Of a stretch of 64,000 nt of DNA, positions 42,037 through 49,546 are shown piece after piece. Below the pieces are notes generated by a model. It was not told the DNA's origin, made no database searches, and saw only the letters and a list, made by a program, of their open reading frames with translations. Where the stretch lies: NCBI RefSeq assembly GCF_900110855.1, contig NZ_FOFA01000001.1:310001-374000 (forward strand), in the 5' to 3' direction. The position numbers were made by a program, and so were the translations under genes. Position 1 is the first letter of the stretch; each line of letters begins with the position of its first letter. This DNA comes from Microlunatus flavus. GTDB lineage: Bacteria; Actinomycetota; Actinomycetes; Propionibacteriales; Propionibacteriaceae.

Positions 42037-42696
42037 TCAGACCACGCCGTGCTGGTACGCCCAGGCGACCAGCTGGGCGCGGTCGCGGACGGCGAGCTTG
42101 GCCAGCAGGTGGTTCACGTGGGTCTTGACCGTGGCCTCGGAGAGCACGAGCTCGCGTGCGACCTCCCGGTTGGCGGCGCCGCGGGCGACCAGCCGGAGCA
42201 CCTCCACCTCGCGGGGGGTCAGTCCTTCGACGGCCGGACCGGGCGCGGGCGCCCCGCCCGGGCTCCCCGCGGCCGCCACCAGGCGGGCCTGCACGCCCGC
42301 GTCGAGCAGCGAGCGTCCCGCGGCCGCGGAGCGAATGGCGTCGGCGATGGCGGGCGCGTCCGCGTCCTTGGTGAGGTAGCCGAGCGCGCCCGCCCGGAGC
42401 GCGGCGAGCACCGAGGTCTCGTCGTCGAAGGTCGTGAGGACGACCACGGCCGGGGGCCGCTCGAGCGCCCGGACGCGCCGCGTCGCCTCGACCCCGTCGA
42501 CGCCCGGCATGCGCAGGTCCACCAGCAGCACGTCCGGAACGGTCGCGGCCACGACCTCGACCGCCTCGGCGCCGTCCGCCGCGGTGCCGACCACCTCGAC
42601 GCCCTCGGCGAGCCGCAGCATCAGGCAGACCCCGTCGCGCACGACCGTCTGGTCGTCGGCGACCACCACCCGTACGGGTCGCTCCGGCTCAGCCAC
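42037..42696 (-). CDS. NarL/LuxR-type response regulator
   Basis: A 219-residue two-component regulator. The receiver domain has acidic pair DD (14-15), phospho-acceptor Asp60 in [10 protein letters not shown], and Lys in YLTKDADAP. The C-terminal LuxR HTH reads [59 protein letters not shown] start overlaps the kinase end by 8 nt, so it is co-translated with the upstream histidine kinase, which should be its phosphodonor. Confidence 0.96.
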   Translation of the reverse strand: MAEPERPVRVVVADDQTVVRDGVCLMLRLAEGVEVVGTAADGAEAVEVVAATVPDVLLVDLRMPGVDGVEATRRVRALERPPAVVVLTTFDDETSVLAALRAGALGYLTKDADAPAIADAIRSAAAGRSLLDAGVQARLVAAAGSPGGAPAPGPAVEGLTPREVEVLRLVARGAANREVARELVLSEATVKTHVNHLLAKLAVRDRAQLVAWAYQHGVV

Positions 42697-43864
42697 GCTC
42701 CTCAGCCTCCTCCCCCACGGGCAGTCGGGCCTCGACCCGCCAGCCGTGGTCCGACGGCCCCGCCGCCAGGTCGCCGCCCACCTCGATCGCGCGCTGCCGC
42801 ATGCCGGCCAGGCCCATCCCGCCGTCCGCGGCGGCCGGCGCCGCGGACCCCTCGTCCACCTCGACCGTCAGCACGAGCGCGTCGCCCTGCGCCAGGGTGA
42901 CGCGGACCGGGCGTCCCGGGGCGTGCCGCACGGCGTTCGTGAGGGCCTCGCGCAGGATGCCCGACGCGGCGCCGACGACCGGTGCCGGCACCCGGTCCAG
43001 CGCACCCGTCGTCCGCAGCGCGATCTCGGCCTGCGTGGTGATGCGGTGCTCCCGCACCTGGCGCTCGACGACCGCGCGGAGGTCCAGCCGCGTACGCCCC
43101 TCGTCGCCGCTCGCGAGGCTGGCCACCGCTGTCCGCGCCTCGGCCAGCCCGTCCACGGCCAGCGCCCGCGCACGCCCGACCTGCTCGCGCGCCGCGGGGG
43201 ACGCGCCCTCCGCCTCGAGCAGCGCCGCGGTCGCCTGCAGCGTCACGGTCAGGCCGGAGAGGGTGTGCGCGAGCACGTCGTGCAGCTCGCGCGCGATCCT
43301 CGTGCGTTCGACCGCGGCCGCGCTGCGGACCTGCTCCTCGCGCAGCGCCTGCTCCTGGGCCAGCAGCAGCTCGGCGTCCTCGAGCTGCTGCCGCCGGGAC
43401 TGGACCCGCAGCCCGGACTGGTGGAGGACACCGACGGCCACCGCCCAGCCGACGTAGGCCCACCAGGGGCCGTCGCTCACGACGGTGTAGACCGCCAGCG
43501 AGGCCGTGGCGACGACCAGGGCGGTGTACCGGCCCCAGGCGGGCAGGCGGGCCTGGGCCGAGAGCCGCGCCAGCACCAGCGGGACGGCCGGCCCGCTCGA
43601 GTCCGGCAGCAACCAGCACAGGGCGACGCCGCAGGCCGCGAGCACGACGAGCGCCGCGGTCGAGACCGTCGGGGGGACCGGCAGGGCGGGCCGGCCCCGC
43701 TCCGTGGCGCTGAGCAGCAGCGCGACGCAGGCCAGCACGGTGAGGCCGACGAGGACCCCCCGGGACGCGCCGTCGCCGTGCCGGACCGTGCCCGTGCCGA
43801 GGAGCGCGACCGCCAGGCCGGCGGTCAGCAGCACCCGGGAGGCGAGCACGAGCCGGTGGGGCAT
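42689..43864 (-). CDS. Sensor histidine kinase (HisKA_3 type)
   Basis: A 391-residue kinase. Five or so membrane helices fill about residues 8-165. The dimerisation/phospho-acceptor segment is [34 protein letters not shown] (phospho-His in ELHDVLAH, about 194). The ATPase has [20 protein letters not shown] (N box) and [19 protein letters not shown] (G box). It is the NarL-pairing class of kinase. Stimulus is unknown; the sensing part is only membrane helices, suggesting an envelope or lipid signal. ATG start. Confidence 0.95.
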   Translation of the reverse strand: MPHRLVLASRVLLTAGLAVALLGTGTVRHGDGASRGVLVGLTVLACVALLLSATERGRPALPVPPTVSTAALVVLAACGVALCWLLPDSSGPAVPLVLARLSAQARLPAWGRYTALVVATASLAVYTVVSDGPWWAYVGWAVAVGVLHQSGLRVQSRRQQLEDAELLLAQEQALREEQVRSAAAVERTRIARELHDVLAHTLSGLTVTLQATAALLEAEGASPAAREQVGRARALAVDGLAEARTAVASLASGDEGRTRLDLRAVVERQVREHRITTQAEIALRTTGALDRVPAPVVGAASGILREALTNAVRHAPGRPVRVTLAQGDALVLTVEVDEGSAAPAAADGGMGLAGMRQRAIEVGGDLAAGPSDHGWRVEARLPVGEEAEERG

Positions 43865-43868
43865 GGCC

Positions 43869-44396
43869 TCAGCCTGCCGTGCGGACCGGCTGCCGCGGCG
43901 TCGTCCGCGCCGAGGGACCCGACAGCGCGGCGACCCGCCGGGTCAGGACCAGGTGCTGCAGGCCGAGCGAGACGCCGAGGTAGACGAGCAGCGTCGCGTT
44001 GCCGAGCCCTCGACCGATCCCCTCGCCCGGGTCGACGAGCCCGAGCAGGGCGTCGAGGCCGAGGTGGGTGCCGATCGAGCAGAACCACAGCACGACGGTC
44101 AGCGCGGTCCCGCGCCGCCACCAGGTGCCGTCCTGGACCCACAGCCGGACCGACCGGGCCCGCAGCCACGCCAGCCCGGCGGCCAGGACGAGGCTGACCG
44201 CGAGGCCGGTCACGGCGAGGGCGTCGACCCGGTGGGCGCCGGCGTACTCGAGACCGAGCACCGCACCGATGGCCCCGAAGACCACCGGGCGCCGGTAGCC
44301 CGCCGCACCGCCGACGGGCTGGCTGCGAAGCTGGCGGTAGAGGATCAGGGCGAACACGGCCAGTCCGGCCACGGCGGGGAGCAGGGAGTGCGTCAT
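43869..44396 (-). CDS. Hypothetical membrane protein, DUF1453-like
   Basis: A 175-residue protein with five predicted helices. LILYRQLRSQPVGGAAGYRRPVVFGAIGAVLGLEYAG resembles the start of CcdC/DUF1453 proteins linked to cytochrome biogenesis, but I cannot confirm it. ATG 44394-44396 is preferred, with ggagg 2 nt before it; a longer in-frame start exists. The stop lies 4 nt before the kinase start, so the gene is likely in the same operon and may be part of the sensing system. Confidence 0.65.
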   Translation of the reverse strand: MTHSLLPAVAGLAVFALILYRQLRSQPVGGAAGYRRPVVFGAIGAVLGLEYAGAHRVDALAVTGLAVSLVLAAGLAWLRARSVRLWVQDGTWWRRGTALTVVLWFCSIGTHLGLDALLGLVDPGEGIGRGLGNATLLVYLGVSLGLQHLVLTRRVAALSGPSARTTPRQPVRTAG

Positions 44397-44515
44397 GGCC
44401 TCCACGCTCCTCGGCACGGGCCCGCGGCACATCGACCCGAGGGTGGAGCCCGGGTGGAGATCACCCGCGCTGCCCGTCCGCCGGCCGGAGCCTCACCGCG
44501 TACGAGGATGGGTCC

Positions 44516-45355
44516 GTGATCCGCGTGGGCATCTCGGGCTGGACCTACCAGCCGTGGCGCGGCACGTTCTACCCGCAGGGCCTCGTGCAGCGGCGCCAGC
44601 TCGCGTACGTCGCCGAGCGGATGACCAGCGTCGAGGTGAACGGCAGCTTCTACGGGCTGCTGCGGCCGTCGAGCTACGCCAGCTGGGTGAACGAGGTGGC
44701 ACCGGTCGCCGACGAGCACTTCGTGTTCGCGGTCAAGGGCAGCCGCTTCATCACCCACATGCGCAAGCTGGCGGAGCCGACCACCGCGCTGGCGAACTTC
44801 TACGCCTCCGGGGTGCTCGCGCTGGGCCCGCGCACCGGACCGTTCCTGTGGCAGCTGCCGGCCACCTTCCGCTTCGAGGAGGCCCGGCTGGCCGCGTTCC
44901 TCGACGCGCTCCCCCGCACCGCCGCCGAGGCGGCCGCCCTGGCCGAGCAGCACGACCAGCGGGTCGCCGGCGACCGCGCGCTGACCACGACGAGCACGCC
45001 CGACCTGCCGCTGCGGCACGCGTTCGAGGTGCGCCACGAGAGCTTCCGGGTGCCCGCGTTCAGCCGGCTGCTGCGCGAGCACGACGCCGCGATGGTGCTG
45101 TCGGACAACCCGGGCCAGTGGCCGGTGTTCGACGAGGTGACCGCGCGCTTCGCGTACGTGCGCCTGCACGGCCACGACGAGCTCTACGCCAGCGGCTACG
45201 ACGACGACCAGCTGGACGCCTGGGCGGCGAAGGTGCGCGGGTGGGACGCGGCCGGGCTGGACGTCTACGTCTACTGCGACAACGACGCCAAGGTGCGCGC
45301 CCCCTTCGACGCGATGAACCTGCTCGCCAAGGTGCGTGACGCGAACGTCCGCTGA
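44516..45355 (+). CDS. DUF72 domain-containing protein
   Basis: A 279-residue TIM-barrel protein. VGISGWTYQPWRGTFYPQGLVQRRQLAYVAERMTSVEVNGSFYGL is the DUF72/YecE start, then FVFAVKGSRFITHMRKL and FLWQLPATFRFEEARLAAFLDALP. The C-terminus has ARFAYVRLHGHDELYASGYDDDQLDAWA. The family is widespread with no firmly known function. GTG 44516 is probably leaderless; a GAGGAT hexamer ends 6 nt before it. Confidence 0.92.
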   Translation: MIRVGISGWTYQPWRGTFYPQGLVQRRQLAYVAERMTSVEVNGSFYGLLRPSSYASWVNEVAPVADEHFVFAVKGSRFITHMRKLAEPTTALANFYASGVLALGPRTGPFLWQLPATFRFEEARLAAFLDALPRTAAEAAALAEQHDQRVAGDRALTTTSTPDLPLRHAFEVRHESFRVPAFSRLLREHDAAMVLSDNPGQWPVFDEVTARFAYVRLHGHDELYASGYDDDQLDAWAAKVRGWDAAGLDVYVYCDNDAKVRAPFDAMNLLAKVRDANVR

Positions 45356-45409
45356 ACGGACCGCGTCGCTCGCCGGACACCGTTCCGTGGCGCTGGGAGG
45401 ATGGGGCGT

Positions 45410-46042
45410 GTGAGTGCACCCGTCCGAGCCGTCCTGTTCGACTGCGACGGGGTGCTGCAGCGCCCCGCCAACGACTGGGCCGGGGAGATCGGCCGCCTCA
45501 CCGGCCTGTTCGGTGACGACCTCGACGACTTCCTCGACGCCATCAGCACGGCCGAGCAGCCGGTGCTCGACGGTTCGCGCCCGTACGCCGACGTCCTCGC
45601 CGAGGTCCTGCGCGACCACAGCCTCGAGGTCGGCGCCACCGAGCTGCTCGACGTCTGGCAGCACCTCTTCGTCGACCCCTTCATGCTCGAGGCCGCCCGC
45701 GAGCTGCAGGACAGCGGGATCCGCTGCGCGCTCGGGACCAACCAGCACCGCGAGCGGGCCGCGTACATGCGCCGCGAGCTCGGCTACGCCGCGGTCTTCG
45801 ACCCGATGATCATCTCGGCGGAGATCGGTGCGGCGAAGCCCGACCCGGAGTTCTTCCGCACCGCCGTGGCGCAGATCGGCCTGCCGGCCGGGCAGGTGCT
45901 GTTCGTCGACGACGTGCGGGCCAACGTGGAGAGCGCACGTTCCGTGGGGCTGGTCGCCGAGCAGTTCGCCAAGGACGCCGGGCGCCCCGAGCTCGACCGC
46001 ATCCTCGCCCTGCACGGGCTCGCGGACCGCCTCGCGGCCTGA
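45410..46042 (+). CDS. HAD-IA family hydrolase
   Basis: A 210-residue phosphatase-type protein. Motif I AVLFDCDGVLQRP (nucleophile Asp), motif II CALGTNQHRERA (Thr), motif III Lys in IGAAKPDPEFF and motif IV VLFVDDVRANVESARSVGL are complete. The cap domain is helical (about 25-90). GTG 45410 is taken because ggagg at 45396-45400 then lies 9 nt away; an ATG at 45401 has no spacing. It precedes the third repeat locus and the SRP RNA gene. Confidence 0.92.
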   Translation: MSAPVRAVLFDCDGVLQRPANDWAGEIGRLTGLFGDDLDDFLDAISTAEQPVLDGSRPYADVLAEVLRDHSLEVGATELLDVWQHLFVDPFMLEAARELQDSGIRCALGTNQHRERAAYMRRELGYAAVFDPMIISAEIGAAKPDPEFFRTAVAQIGLPAGQVLFVDDVRANVESARSVGLVAEQFAKDAGRPELDRILALHGLADRLAA

Positions 46043-46088
46043 GGCTGTCGAGGTTCGCTGAGCCTGGCGGCGTTCCCTGGCCCGGGGA

Positions 46089-46214
46089 CGTTCCCTGAGC
46101 CTGTCGAAGGGCCCGGGACGGGTTGACGTCGCCTCTTGTGCCGACGACGCCGACCTCTTCGAGGCCCTTCGACAAGCTCAGGGATCGCTTCCCGGGTTCT
46201 TCGACAAGCTCAGG
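46089..46214. repeat. Composite REP element, copy C, plus an extra inverted copy
   Basis: A direct CCTGAGCCTGTCGAAGG (46094-46110), the 19-mer GCCGACCTCTTCGAGGCCC (46149-46167) and an inverted CCTTCGACAAGCTCAGG (46166-46182) are followed by another inverted half (46197-46214). It sits between the HAD gene and ffs. Confidence 0.8.
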
Positions 46215-46254
46215 GAGCGCTTCCATCGCGCATCAACCAGGTCCGGGAGAAGAA

Positions 46255-46344
46255 AGAGCCCCCCGCGCACCCGGCAGAGCTCACTGACCCTTGCTGCCGT
46301 CAAGCCCTGGGGGAGTTGGGTGAGGTGCCGCCACGCGGGGGACC
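46255..46344 (-). ncRNA. ffs: Bacterial small SRP RNA (4.5S/scRNA)
   Basis: The minus strand reads GGTCCCCCGCGTGGCGGC then, from about position 46310, CCCCCAGGGCTTGACGGCAG and CAAGGGTCAGTGAG, folding as one long hairpin. CCCCCGCG (46334-46341) pairs with CGCGGGGG near 46260-46267, CTCAC pairs with GTGAG, and the tip has the conserved symmetric loop (CAGG / CAGCA) and a UGAC apical loop, the URRC alternative to GGAA in SRP RNAs. A TACAGT -10 lies 8-13 nt upstream (46352-46357) and a T-rich tail (CTCTTTCTT) follows. Its RNA binds Ffh and guides membrane proteins. Neighbours tRNA-Ser and dnaX suit this gene. Confidence 0.88.
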
Positions 46345-46351
46345 GGCCACC

Positions 46352-46357
46352 ACTGTA
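46352..46357 (-). promoter_or_regulatory. -10 element of ffs
   Basis: TACAGT on the minus strand, 7 nt before the predicted first base G at 46344 of the SRP RNA. No clear -35 was found. Confidence 0.55.
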
Positions 46358-46452
46358 CGCGAGCCCGACGGCACCCGCCGCCACCGGCCGGGCCGGGACG
46401 GTCGGGACGAACGCGTTCGGACGTGGTCGCGCCAGCAGGTAAGGTTCCGCGC

Positions 46453-46540
46453 GGAGGATTCGCCTAGAGGCCTATGGCGCTCGCTTGGAAAGCGGGTTGG
46501 GTTCACGCCCTCACGAGTTCGAATCTCGTATCCTCCGCCA
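46453..46540 (+). tRNA. tRNA-Ser (anticodon GGA)
   Basis: An 88-nt class II tRNA including the encoded CCA. Acceptor arms are GGAGGAT / ATCCTCC (46453-46459 / 46530-46536), the anticodon loop is TTGGAAA (anticodon GGA), the long variable arm is GGTTGGGTTCACGCCCT, and the T arm is CGAGTTCGAATCTCG. It is divergent from ffs. Confidence 0.96.
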
Positions 46541-46867
46541 CCACCGGGGCCGCCCGTCCGACGGCCGCCTCGGCCTCGGCGGCCGGGTCCAGGACCAGCC
46601 GACCCAGAGCGCCAGGAACACGCTGCTCACGAGGCTGTGCAGCAGCGCGTCCACGGTGAACGGCGACCCCGGGCGACCGGTGACCAGGTGGACCACGCTG
46701 CCCAGCACGACCGCGAGCGCCAGGCCCACCCCGGTACCGACGAGGAAGCGCACGAGCCTCACCCGCGGCGGGTACGGGCTCGGCTCCTCGTCGGGGCCGT
46801 ACCAGGTGCCCTCGCGCTTGGCCTTGGCCACGCGCGCCTCCCAGTCCGTGGGCGGTCGTTCGTCCAT
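46511..46867 (-). CDS. Small two-helix membrane protein ending inside the tRNA-Ser gene
   Basis: A 118-residue protein from ATG 46865-46867 (RBS ggaggg 5 nt upstream). DERPPTDWEARVAKAKREGTWYGPDEEPSPYPPRVRLVRFLVG precedes two membrane helices at about 45-65 and 80-98, then a basic tail. The last residues (RWWRRIRDSNS) are read from the antisense of the tRNA-Ser 3' half, so the stop at 46511-46513 lies in its T arm. The overlap is real in the sequence; whether translation reaches that stop is uncertain. No family is recognised. Confidence 0.7.
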   Translation of the reverse strand: MDERPPTDWEARVAKAKREGTWYGPDEEPSPYPPRVRLVRFLVGTGVGLALAVVLGSVVHLVTGRPGSPFTVDALLHSLVSSVFLALWVGWSWTRPPRPRRPSDGRPRWWRRIRDSNS

Positions 46868-46982
46868 GGCCCCCTCCGGCTCGCGGTGCCGACCACCCTG
46901 CCAGGCCGGAGGCCGACCGGGAGCCTCGCCCGAGAACTTCTGCACGGTTGACCACACCAGAGGTGGACTTCGCAGCAGAAGG

Positions 46983-47519
46983 TCAGCCGCGCGCCTCGAG
47001 GTGCTCGAGGAAGTCCGCCAGGTCGGTCCACAGCGCCAGCCGGAGCGCGAGCGGCATCCCGTTGTTGGCGCCGGAGGGACCGGGCAGCACGAAGGCCGGG
47101 ATCCCTGCGACCGTCCACCCCAGCTCGCCGTAGCCCTGCGGCAGCCGCTCCCCCGCCCCGCGGGCGTACCAGGTCGCCGCCGTCTTGCTCACGAACGCGA
47201 CCGCGCGCGGAGCTGCCGCACGGAGCACGCGGTCGAGCTCGTGGCGGTGCACCAGCACCTCCGGCTCCTGCCCGGCGTGCTGGACGCGCTCGATCACGAG
47301 ATCGGTGAGCCCGACGCCGAGCGCGGGCAGCCGGTCCACCGAGTCCGGTCCGAGCCGCTCGTCGACGAGCCCGCTGCCCTGCAGCAGCTCGTAGAAGCGG
47401 TTGCCGGGACCGGCGTAGTACTGCGCGGGTCGCGTGTGCCGGCCCACCGTGCCGACCACCACCACGCGGAGGCCGGGGCGCAGGAGCGAACGGTCGGGCG
47501 TGGTGCTGGAGGAGGCCAT
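46983..47519 (-). CDS. mug: Mismatch-specific uracil/thymine DNA glycosylase (Mug-like)
   Basis: A 178-residue member of the uracil-DNA glycosylase superfamily. VVVVGTVGRHTRPAQYYAGPGNRFYELLQGSGL holds the active-site region 1, PALGVGLTDLVIERVQHAG follows, and VLPGPSGANNGMPLALRLALWTDLADFLEHLEAR supplies the conserved PSGAN loop. Mug/TDG enzymes excise uracil or thymine from G mispairs. The usual GxNPG motif of region 1 is altered to GTVGRHT, so activity should be regarded as likely but not certain. ATG 47517-47519. Confidence 0.82.
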   Translation of the reverse strand: MASSSTTPDRSLLRPGLRVVVVGTVGRHTRPAQYYAGPGNRFYELLQGSGLVDERLGPDSVDRLPALGVGLTDLVIERVQHAGQEPEVLVHRHELDRVLRAAAPRAVAFVSKTAATWYARGAGERLPQGYGELGWTVAGIPAFVLPGPSGANNGMPLALRLALWTDLADFLEHLEARG

Positions 47520-47600
47520 GGCCTGTCCATCCCACCAGACGCCGGACCGGAGGGAATCTGACCGCGTCTCCCCGACCCGATCGCCTCCGATGTCTCGGCG

Positions 47601-48182
47601 TCAGTGCAGCGAAGAGTCCGGCTCGCCCACGGCGTGCCCGGTGAACGTCACCGTCAGGCCCGCGCGCGTCGGCGCCGCCATCAGCAGACCGCCCGCGACT
47701 GACGCGTCGGGGTCGAGGTGGGCCAGACGAACCAGCCGGTACGGCTCGTCGTCGACCCGGGCGCGGATCGTCACGGCATCACCGGAACGGCTCGCGCGCA
47801 CCGTGACCACCTGGCCGGCCCACTCGGGGACGGGCGCGACCGACCAGTCGGACGTCTGGTGCGTCACGACGGCACCGACCCAGGGCACGCCGTCGGAGAA
47901 CTCGACGCCCGCCTTGATCCACTCGTCCGCGCCCGCGCGCAGGAACAGCCCGGCCTGGTCGAACTGCTCGGCGTAGTCGAGCCGGAACGAGACCTCCAGC
48001 CCGAACTCACCCGGCAGCTCCTCCACGAGCGCGTGCTCGGAGTCGTGGACGAACCCGTACGACGTCGTCCGCCAGGCGTCGCTCCCCTCGACCGCGGTCA
48101 CCCGGAGCTCGGCGCCGTCGAGGCGGACCGCCTCGGGCTCGTGCGTCCAGGTCCCGCGCCCGACCAGCTCCTGCAGGCTCAT
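47601..48182 (-). CDS. DUF1349 domain-containing protein
   Basis: A 193-residue beta-sandwich protein with QELVGRGTWTHEPEAVRLDGAELRVTAVEGSDAWRTTSYGF, EVSFRLDYAEQFDQAGLFLRAGADEWIKAGVEFSDGVPWVGAVVTHQTSDWSV and a closing LDPDASVAGGLLMAAPTRAGLTVTFTGHAV. These are the hallmarks of DUF1349, a concanavalin-like fold of unknown function that may bind carbohydrate. ATG start. It stands apart from its neighbours. Confidence 0.88.
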   Translation of the reverse strand: MSLQELVGRGTWTHEPEAVRLDGAELRVTAVEGSDAWRTTSYGFVHDSEHALVEELPGEFGLEVSFRLDYAEQFDQAGLFLRAGADEWIKAGVEFSDGVPWVGAVVTHQTSDWSVAPVPEWAGQVVTVRASRSGDAVTIRARVDDEPYRLVRLAHLDPDASVAGGLLMAAPTRAGLTVTFTGHAVGEPDSSLH

Positions 48183-48232
48183 GCGCGTCCCTCCGTCGGC
48201 CGGAGACCCACGCTACAAACCGCCGAGACGCC

Positions 48233-48266
48233 CTCGCCCCTCACCCGTCGCGGGGTGAGGGGCGAG
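48233..48266 (-). terminator. Terminator of the desaturase gene
   Basis: A perfect 14-bp stem CTCGCCCCTCACCC / GGGTGAGGGGCGAG with a 6-nt loop, 28 nt after the minus-strand stop at 48294. Confidence 0.75.
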
Positions 48267-48293
48267 CAGCCGAGACCGTGAGCCCGACGCCGA

Positions 48294-49388
48294 TCAGCCG
48301 AAGCGCATGCTCCGTGCGGCCGGGCAGTCGAACGGGTCGCGCGCGGCCAGGCCGACCGTGCGCAGGTGACCGAGGACCGAGCGGTAGGCGACGGCCAGGT
48401 TGGTCTCGGTGTACGGCACGTCGAGCACGCGGCAGTGCTCGCGCACCATCTTGCGGGCGGCCCGCAGGTGCGGCCGCGGCATGCTCGGGAAGAGGTGGTG
48501 CTCGACCTGGTGGTTGAGCCCGCCCATGAGGGCGCTCATCCAGATGCCGCCGCGGATGTTGCGCGAGGTGCGGACCTGCTTGGAGAGGAAGTCGAGCTTG
48601 GCGTCGGCCGGGACGATCGGCATGCCCATGTGGTTCGGGGCGAAGGTGCCGCCCATGTAGAGGCCGAACACGGCGAGCTGCACGCCCAGGAACGCGGCCG
48701 CGAGGCCGACCGGGAAGATCCACAGGAGCAGCGCCACCCAGAGGGCGAGGCGCAGCACCAGGGCCACGAGCTCGCGACGGCGGCCGGGGCGCGGCCCGCC
48801 GCGGACGAGCGAGCGCACCGAGTGCAGGTGCAGGTTGACGCCCTCGAGGAGCAGCAGCGGGAAGAAGAACCACGCCTGGCGCCGGGTGAACCAGCCGACC
48901 AGGCCGCGCTTCGTCGCCGCGTCCTCCGCGGTGAAGGACACGGCGTCGACGGCGATGTCCGGGTCCTTGCCGACGCGGTTCGGGTTGCCGTGGTGGCGCG
49001 TGTGCTTGCTCATCCACCAGCTGTAGCTGATGCCCGCGAAGCCGACCGCGAGCAGCCGGCCGCCGTGGTCGTTGGCGCGGTTGGAGGCGAAGATCTGCCG
49101 GTGCGAGGCCTCGTGGCCGAGGAAGGCGAACTGCGTCAGCACGAGCCCGAGCGCCCCGGCCATCAGCAGCTGCAGCCAGGAGTGGTCGAGCAGCGCCATG
49201 CCGGTGGCGATCCCGACCAGGGCGAGCAGCAGACCCGTGAAGACCAGACCGTAGAACCACCGGGTCCGACCGAGCAGACCTGCGTCGCGGACGTCGGCGA
49301 TCAGCGTGGTGAAGCTCCGCGTGTGGGCCTGGTTCGCGAGCCGCGCCGTCGCTCGTGCGGGCGCGACGGCAGGGATGGTGGTGGCGAT
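48294..49388 (-). CDS. Membrane fatty-acid desaturase with a non-canonical start codon
   Basis: A 364-residue acyl-lipid desaturase. Histidine boxes are GHEASHR, KHTRHHGNP and NHQVEHHLFP; two pairs of membrane helices surround them. The frame upstream of the first ATG (49197-49199) stays open and clearly codes: TRSFTTLIADVRDAGLLGRTRWFYGLVFTG, the normal N-terminus of this family. No ATG, GTG or TTG lies in it, but AGGAGA is followed after 4-5 nt by ATC (49386-49388). An ATC initiation, or a base error in that codon, is therefore inferred. A start at 49199 would lose the N-terminal domain. Confidence 0.88.
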   Translation of the reverse strand: MATTIPAVAPARATARLANQAHTRSFTTLIADVRDAGLLGRTRWFYGLVFTGLLLALVGIATGMALLDHSWLQLLMAGALGLVLTQFAFLGHEASHRQIFASNRANDHGGRLLAVGFAGISYSWWMSKHTRHHGNPNRVGKDPDIAVDAVSFTAEDAATKRGLVGWFTRRQAWFFFPLLLLEGVNLHLHSVRSLVRGGPRPGRRRELVALVLRLALWVALLLWIFPVGLAAAFLGVQLAVFGLYMGGTFAPNHMGMPIVPADAKLDFLSKQVRTSRNIRGGIWMSALMGGLNHQVEHHLFPSMPRPHLRAARKMVREHCRVLDVPYTETNLAVAYRSVLGHLRTVGLAARDPFDCPAARSMRFG

Positions 49389-49546
49389 GACGTCTCCTGA
49401 GTTCGGTCGGGGCTTCTCAGCCGGGACGCAAGCAGAAATCGAGGAGTCGTGACGCGACCGATGCTCACCAGATGATTCGAGGTTAGCGGGGACACCTGTG
49501 CCCAGGCTGGGCGCCGACCCTGGCTCGCCCCCGATAGGTTGCGCCC

